DNA from: Aspidapion aeneum
Lineage: Eukaryota > Arthropoda > Insecta > Coleoptera > Brentidae
Assembly (NCBI GenBank): GCA_963576565.1
Contig: OY755048.1
Coordinates: 11,075,984-11,139,983, forward strand
Length of the DNA: 64,000 nucleotides
Reading direction: 5' to 3'
Below are positions 58,490-64,000 of this stretch, in pieces. The notes below the pieces were generated by a model that had not been told where the DNA came from, did not search any database, and was given only the letters and a program-made list of their open reading frames with translations. The translations under genes were made by a program, and so were the position numbers. Every line of letters starts with the position of its first letter. Positions within the stretch are counted from its first letter, which is position 1.

Positions 58490-58830
58490 CCGCTTGTCAA
58501 TATGTTATGGGCCACTGTGATTAATATAACATGATAAAACGGTAGCCTGTTTTCCTTAAGGAGTGGTTTCCATATGTTTTGTATGTCCGTTCTTGGTTGA
58601 CTGAAAACTTCTTTATTCTGCATTATAAACGCAGCTTCAATAGACTTAGGATTAAAAAGGGGGCGGGCCGTCACACCTGACTGCACACCAAGTAGTATAA
58701 GTAGTAGTCTAGAGACTAGATTGTTTAGTTTACACTTGATAACGGTTAGAGATACTTACTAACCGAAACGTCGTGTTTTAAAATAAATAAAGACAATGGA
58801 AGTCCGAAATTTTATTTCTACACAATCATT
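58490..58830. pseudogene. Penelope-like 3' fragment with inverted 5' piece
   Basis: 58552-58641 encodes on the minus strand the nuclease C terminus IEAAFIMQNKEVFSQP, as in the 6.8-kb copy. It is joined at about 58645 to the element's own 3' noncoding tail in opposite orientation (58646-58830, the inverse of 6634-6810). Such head-to-head joins are known for Penelope elements. The part below 58550 shares GGTTCGGTCCGCTT and AATATGTTATGGGCCA with 21350-21390. Confidence 0.7.
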
Positions 58831-61292
58831 GTCTACGAGTTTCAAACAAACAATACAATTTCCTACAAAAACGCTGTTGTACGTGTTTTTGTCAGACGAA
58901 TGGTTTTCGAGCTGTGAAGCTAAACATTTCTCCACCATTTTGGATTTTGACCAATTTTTTTATTTAGTGGTTTGAAACTGCTTATTTTTGAGAAACACTG
59001 TGATAAGATAAAATAAAGAAATTAATAGCCTTTGAGATGAGATATCAGGGTCGTACCCTTGCTGAGATACAAACCTTGAAGTGTTAGCAGTACACCCGTT
59101 TCCTACGTATTTCCATAGTATATGCAAAATTAACCGAAATTATTCAGTTTTATGTCATTTTCTCAAAAGGTAAGCATTTTACAGAAAGTGTTAACTTTAC
59201 TATAGAAAATTAAATTATCTTTTAAACGATGTATCACCGAAGTGGGCGAAGTCCACGGTTAGCACTTAATTGGCATCCATATATTGGGATTATTTTTTAA
59301 GATCACGAAGAAAAATATTTTTTGTTTAGATTTTATTCAGTTTTAAAAAAAAACAAAGCATTTTAGGGAGAAATGATACAACACCTTTTTTTAAGGAGGA
59401 AATAAACTGTTCTTTCAAATGGCGTAACACGAAGTTATGTTAAAGCTATTATTGACGCTCCAGGGGCGCCCTCCGCCTAAATGAATGTCCTAGATCCGCC
59501 CCTAGCCTACCAAATATCAGAAATTCTTGCAAAGTAGTAATATCTCAAAGATGGCGAGGTAGGTGAACCACACAAGGAAGGTTGGAGTTGTTGTAAAGTT
59601 AGCTTAAATTTGTCTTCCTAAAATATTATTCATGAATCCGTGTGTACTGTACTGTTTAGATAAGTTTGAAAAATATAATAATAATTATCAGTCCATAATT
59701 AATCTGGCCTTACTTAGGACTTAATTGCTCAGATGGAAAATTTGACCCAAAGAAAATGAATAAATTAAAAAGTTTTTTTGTAAACGAGTTTTTGTTTTTA
59801 ATAAAAAAGTCACGAACAGAAGAGTAAAAGAGAACATCGCTCTGTGTCCTAATAAGTATTCAAAATTCATAGCAAGAACGATTTGTCAAGATTTACACTC
59901 GGCGTCAAGCAAATGATGGATTGTTTGCCAGTTGACTTTCACCCTCGAAAGAGACTTGTATCAAAACACATATTCCAAATTCATTCAATTCGGTAATTGC
60001 ATTTGAGTGCGGAGAATCACTCTGTCATTTCAGACTTAGACTAGATTATCATCATCTTCTTCTCTGTTCCCTCAAATTCGCCCTATTATCTCGTCACATA
60101 ATTGGGGTGATTGCTTTAAAAAAATTATTATCGCATTTAACTTCTTTAATTCGTATTGCCATCTCCCTGGGGTAATTTTATATTCTAAATCATTATTCTT
60201 ATTTACAATCAGACCCTCAAAAGTCAAAGGGGATTTCTCATTTCGCCGTCTTTGTTTTAACACTCGCGAGGAAATTCTTGACATTTCTTCGGTAATGTAC
60301 CCGTTTTCTTATTTCTCTAGATCGTTTTCTTATTTCTATAGATTGACTCAGTGGATACCCATTTCTCCTGCCGCACTGCAAGTTTTTCACTCTAGTACAC
60401 TCTTAGTTTTAAACAAACACCAGACTTGACCTGATTAATCAAATAATCACAAACAATCAAGAATTTTGCTTGACAAATTTTTGGCGACGAACTATAGTTT
60501 ATGAATTGTTTTGCGCCCAAATGAAAGAGATTTAACTCATTTAAAATTGGTAATTACTTTGTCACACTATCACTGTTAATTGTCCTAAAATGTACATTTT
60601 CCCGACATAAGTCGAAATGGTTGAGTATTCGTTAAGTACGATATATTATCCGTCTCATTTTATTGGACTTAATATTCCTTGAAAATCTACACTAAAACTT
60701 GAAACATTTCCGAGGAATCCAATTTAAGAAAATGAAATGTGTGTAGCCATAAATTGGTCCAGATATAAAAATTTTCAAGAGATAAAGCTGCAACAGCAAG
60801 TTTTCGATCTAATATCTGCAAGTGCACTTTAAAGCGAGGAACTTCTGACGTTTATACTACTCCCAAAATATTTAAATTAGCCTAATAACTTTTGCAGGAT
60901 AGCCTTGTGTATCTGGCGTTGTTCTGTTGCGATGATATTTTTCAATTTATGAAATGAAAAATCCTACATTTTCTGATGCTCTTGCTAGATAAGAGTAAGA
61001 ATCTCTTCTATCAGCCTCGTTGTTTATTACTTTGTTTGGAACGTGTTAAGCTATAATGTAATCTTACTTATCTTTATTTGAATCCTGATTTTGTCTTCGT
61101 TTTGTGATTTCCGTATTAACTTGCATGTACCAACAACCAAATGAAGAAGGAAGAACTTGCTTAAAAGTTTATTGTGACTGAGAACAAGGAAGAAAACTGA
61201 GCCATGGAAGCTCCACTGAAAATCAAATAAGAAGGTAAAAAAAAGGTAACCTAACGTAGGATTTTTTAAAAAGATTTGAATCCTGTCTAATA
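58831..61292. other. No gene recognised in 2.4 kb
   Basis: Only short frames without motifs. CAGGGGCGCCCTCCGCC... AGATCCGCCCCTAGCC near 59460-59512 looks like a decayed hAT-type end. Confidence 0.4.
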
Positions 61293-63150
61293 CCCAAGTA
61301 ACATTTCTTTATTTATAGCAGAAGCTAAAAGGTTGCCAGCGCCTTTCCTTGAAACCATGAGTTTCAATGTTTGGTCGCTAGCACGTTCCCATTACCCTTA
61401 TATACCCCTTAGACCTCCTAAATGGGACTCCCCAATTGGTGGTGGCAACCTATGTATTAAACTCACTATAAAACCATAAGAAATAAACTCCGCTTCGCCC
61501 TCTAGCGGTTCCACCAGTATAGAACCTTTTAGAGCCTAAAGCTATTATGCCAGGTTCTAAAGCAACTCAGAAACGTCCTCTATCCTTTTATAAAACTAGA
61601 TTTGATAATTTGGTATCCTGGCGATTCTGTTGAATACCATAATACCTTTAGAGTAAAGAAGTTTTCCTATAAAAGCTATGGCGATATTTTAGATTCACAA
61701 TGGCTATATAAATTAATTTAGGTCACAAAATTGCCAAAAATGTCAGAGTCCCAAAGTTATTTTATCACATAAAAATATACCGAGTTTGTCGTTTTGTTGA
61801 TGATCAAATTGCCTGCCAGATTTATTTTTCTGATAAAATCGTATCTGGAAAGCTCTCACGACAAGCGCGCCAGCTCAAGAATGCTTTTTAATAGTTTTTT
61901 GATAACAAAATAACAAATATTTAAAATTAAAAAAAATCATTTACACTATTAAAAGTCTGTTTGGTTTACATAAATCAAAATTAAAGTAAAATTATTGTAA
62001 AAAAACACTGCTAAAACGACTGGATAAATATTTCTCTTAACAATATTTTTTAAATAAATTTATATACGCCATTATGGTTTTATAGTGGTCACTTGGTTTT
62101 ATTTGTTATTGTATCGCAACAAGGATTTTTGAGTGCCCTTATGAAACCAACAAAAAAGAACAATAAATACATAGTCAACATAACCCCACTTAAATTTTTT
62201 GTATTTGTTTTTAAAGTGTTTAAAAGCGTATAATTGAACACTTTTAAATGTTTTTTATCGTGCAATTTCGACACAGTCGAGAGGGCCAGTGCAATGATAT
62301 TCGTTGTGCAGGTTGGAGGGCAACCTCTTATATTGGGCGTCTAAACAGGCCTTATCTAGGCCTGGGTGTCCTACCCAGGAGGACGCAAACTCAACAATTA
62401 TTAATTATTGGGCTTTAAATAATCAATCTTGCAATAGGTATAGGTAGGCTGTACTTAGGTATATTTATTATTTTTACAAGAAATACCTAAAAAAATAAAA
62501 CACGAAAGTATTTACTTACTTCTGTTAGAACACTTAAGGAAACAAGGTTTTATATGGCCGCCTATTTAAATAATATTTAATATACAGCTATGGGTAACTA
62601 TAAATACAAAATAATTAATTTCACCTTTAAGCCTTCCTATAAGACCTTTTTAAAATGCCTAAAAGTAATGGCAAAAACCAAAAGTCTAAAGTTTATATTT
62701 ACCACTATTAAAAACCTTAAGGAAACTAAGTTCTATATGGCCGTCTATCTAATTATATTTACTTTTAAACTACTGGTATCTATAAAAATAAAAGGATATA
62801 AGATAACCTTTTAGCTCTATTATAAAACACTTTTGTGATGACCTAAAATAATGTTAAAACTAAATGACCAAAGTTTATATTTATTTCTTTTTAAAAACTT
62901 TAGGTAAAATGGTTTTATAGGACCATCTTTATAAATCAGAAATCAATAAAACCAAAAGTAACAGAAGGAATATCAGTTTTATTATACTCCCTTTATAAAT
63001 CACTTTTTGGTTGTATAACACCCCTTTAGGTAATTGGCAATATAAATTACCTTTATGTAGCCAAATTGATCCTAAAACCCATAACAGCACCCTCTAAATA
63101 ACCTAGGAACCAAATTAATAAAACCTTGAGTGGTAATAATGTTACTTGGG
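61293..63150. mobile_element. 1.86-kb terminal-inverted-repeat element with internal tandem repeats
   Basis: CCCAAGTAACATT at 61293 and its exact inverse AATGTTACTTGGG at 63138-63150, with ATA on both outer sides. The right half has degenerate ~180-bp units around TTAAGGAAACAAGGTTTTAT (62533), its variant at 62714 and another near 62902. No transposase frame is seen; the 74-residue frame at 62590-62814 lies in the repeat units. Superfamily undetermined. Confidence 0.6.
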
Positions 63151-63153
63151 ATA

Positions 63154-64000
63154 GCGCAGGGCACAGTTAGAGGATTGTTTTTCTGAAGCTTAACATCCTA
63201 ACTAAGAGATTTTGGGAAGTTATGAAGATGGTACTGCCTTGCTCCAATTTTTACTTTCTCTGCTGTAAATTATATTTTAATTTGTGCTAAATGACTGTGC
63301 CAAGAAAAGAGTTTCGGTTTTAAAGTCACATCATTATCTTTAATAAGTTTTAAATGGATGCGGTTTTGGGTAGAGCACAATTGGTCAATAACCATAAACT
63401 CAAGTGGTATAAAATATGTCACCTTTTTAAGTGTATGTATTATGATGATAATATGTTTAAACGGCTATAATGCGAAAAGCATTCTAGTTATTAGGAATAT
63501 TTAGCTGAATATTAAAATATTGGGTTGTTGCAAGTTTATTGTAAAACTGGTGTGTCCCGAGGGCTTCTAGGATTTAAAAGAGCTTCTGAAGGAGTAAGAA
63601 GATACTGTTCTTGAGCACATTAGTTCCGTTGGATACAGGGCAGTGAAACGAAAACTGATATAACCTTACATCAATAGACGCAAACCGTGATGCTTAAGCA
63701 GCGCCTTCAGAAGTAATTAAAAAAAAAACAACAGGTTGAGCATTGTCGTGTGCAATGCCTAAGGCTGGTTGAGGTTTCGGCTTACGGATTTTTTAGGATT
63801 TAGTTAGCTTTTTGTCCCTAATATTGTGGTTGTAAATTTTAAGTGTTCATCGCTGATTTGGCTTCCTCACATCACGAGATGGTTTCTAAGAAATCTCCGG
63901 AATTCATATTAAGACTTATCCCAGTAAAGTCGACCGATATATATTTCTTTTGCTTCTCTTAATACCAGCCATTATGTTTGTACCTCGTAAAAAGCTTATA
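63154..64000. other. No gene recognised
   Basis: AT-rich right edge of the window with no supported feature. Confidence 0.4.

Overview
The window is eukaryotic, AT-rich and packed with transposable elements. BEL/Pao LTR retrotransposons, RTE-like and Jockey-like LINEs, Penelope-like elements, hAT, pogo and Tc1/mariner-type elements and microsatellite-bearing non-autonomous families together point to an arthropod, most likely an insect with a large repeat-rich genome. The species, and even the order, cannot be fixed from this sequence. I found no convincing host protein-coding gene. Every recognisable protein belongs to a transposable element, and nearly all are broken.

Layout. 0.25-2.07 kb: a reversed copy of repeat family YV carrying a truncated LINE. 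4.13-5.73 kb: an internally deleted pogo-like element with TA target duplication. 5.96 kb: a tRNA-Thr-like relic. 6.55-9.80 kb: a second YV copy, split by a Penelope fragment, a Z element, and a fold-back X inside Z. 10.77-18.14 kb: a complete but defective BEL/Pao element (766-bp LTRs, 5-bp target duplication). 18.77 kb: a small hAT MITE. 20.75-22.11 kb: a third YV copy. 24.12-27.97 kb: a LINE split by a 1.97-kb Tc1/mariner-type element made of two concentric inverted repeats. 28-33 kb: unrecognised AT-rich sequence with a degenerate 6-bp purine repeat.

33.5-41.2 kb is a fold-back element (TAA target duplication, arms about 1.25 kb) containing a 3.9-kb hAT-type element, a Jockey LINE fragment and a 245-bp MITE. 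41.7-42.5 kb is another Z element, followed by a probable solo LTR. 43.8-53.5 kb is a four-level nest: X contains a hAT element, which contains an RTE-like LINE, which contains a 7.3-kb BEL/Pao element with an almost intact pol. 55.6-56.1 kb holds two abutting hAT MITEs, 56.5-58.8 kb two Penelope relics, and 61.3-63.2 kb a 1.86-kb terminal-inverted-repeat element with internal tandem repeats.

The genes do not form a pathway; what ties them together is insertion history. Target duplications and intact relatives elsewhere in the window give the relative order of many insertions. The points most worth following are the hAT element whose ends are loaded with TATCGATA motifs and which carries a possible spliced transcription unit, the transposon at the exact centre of a palindrome, and the two deep nests.
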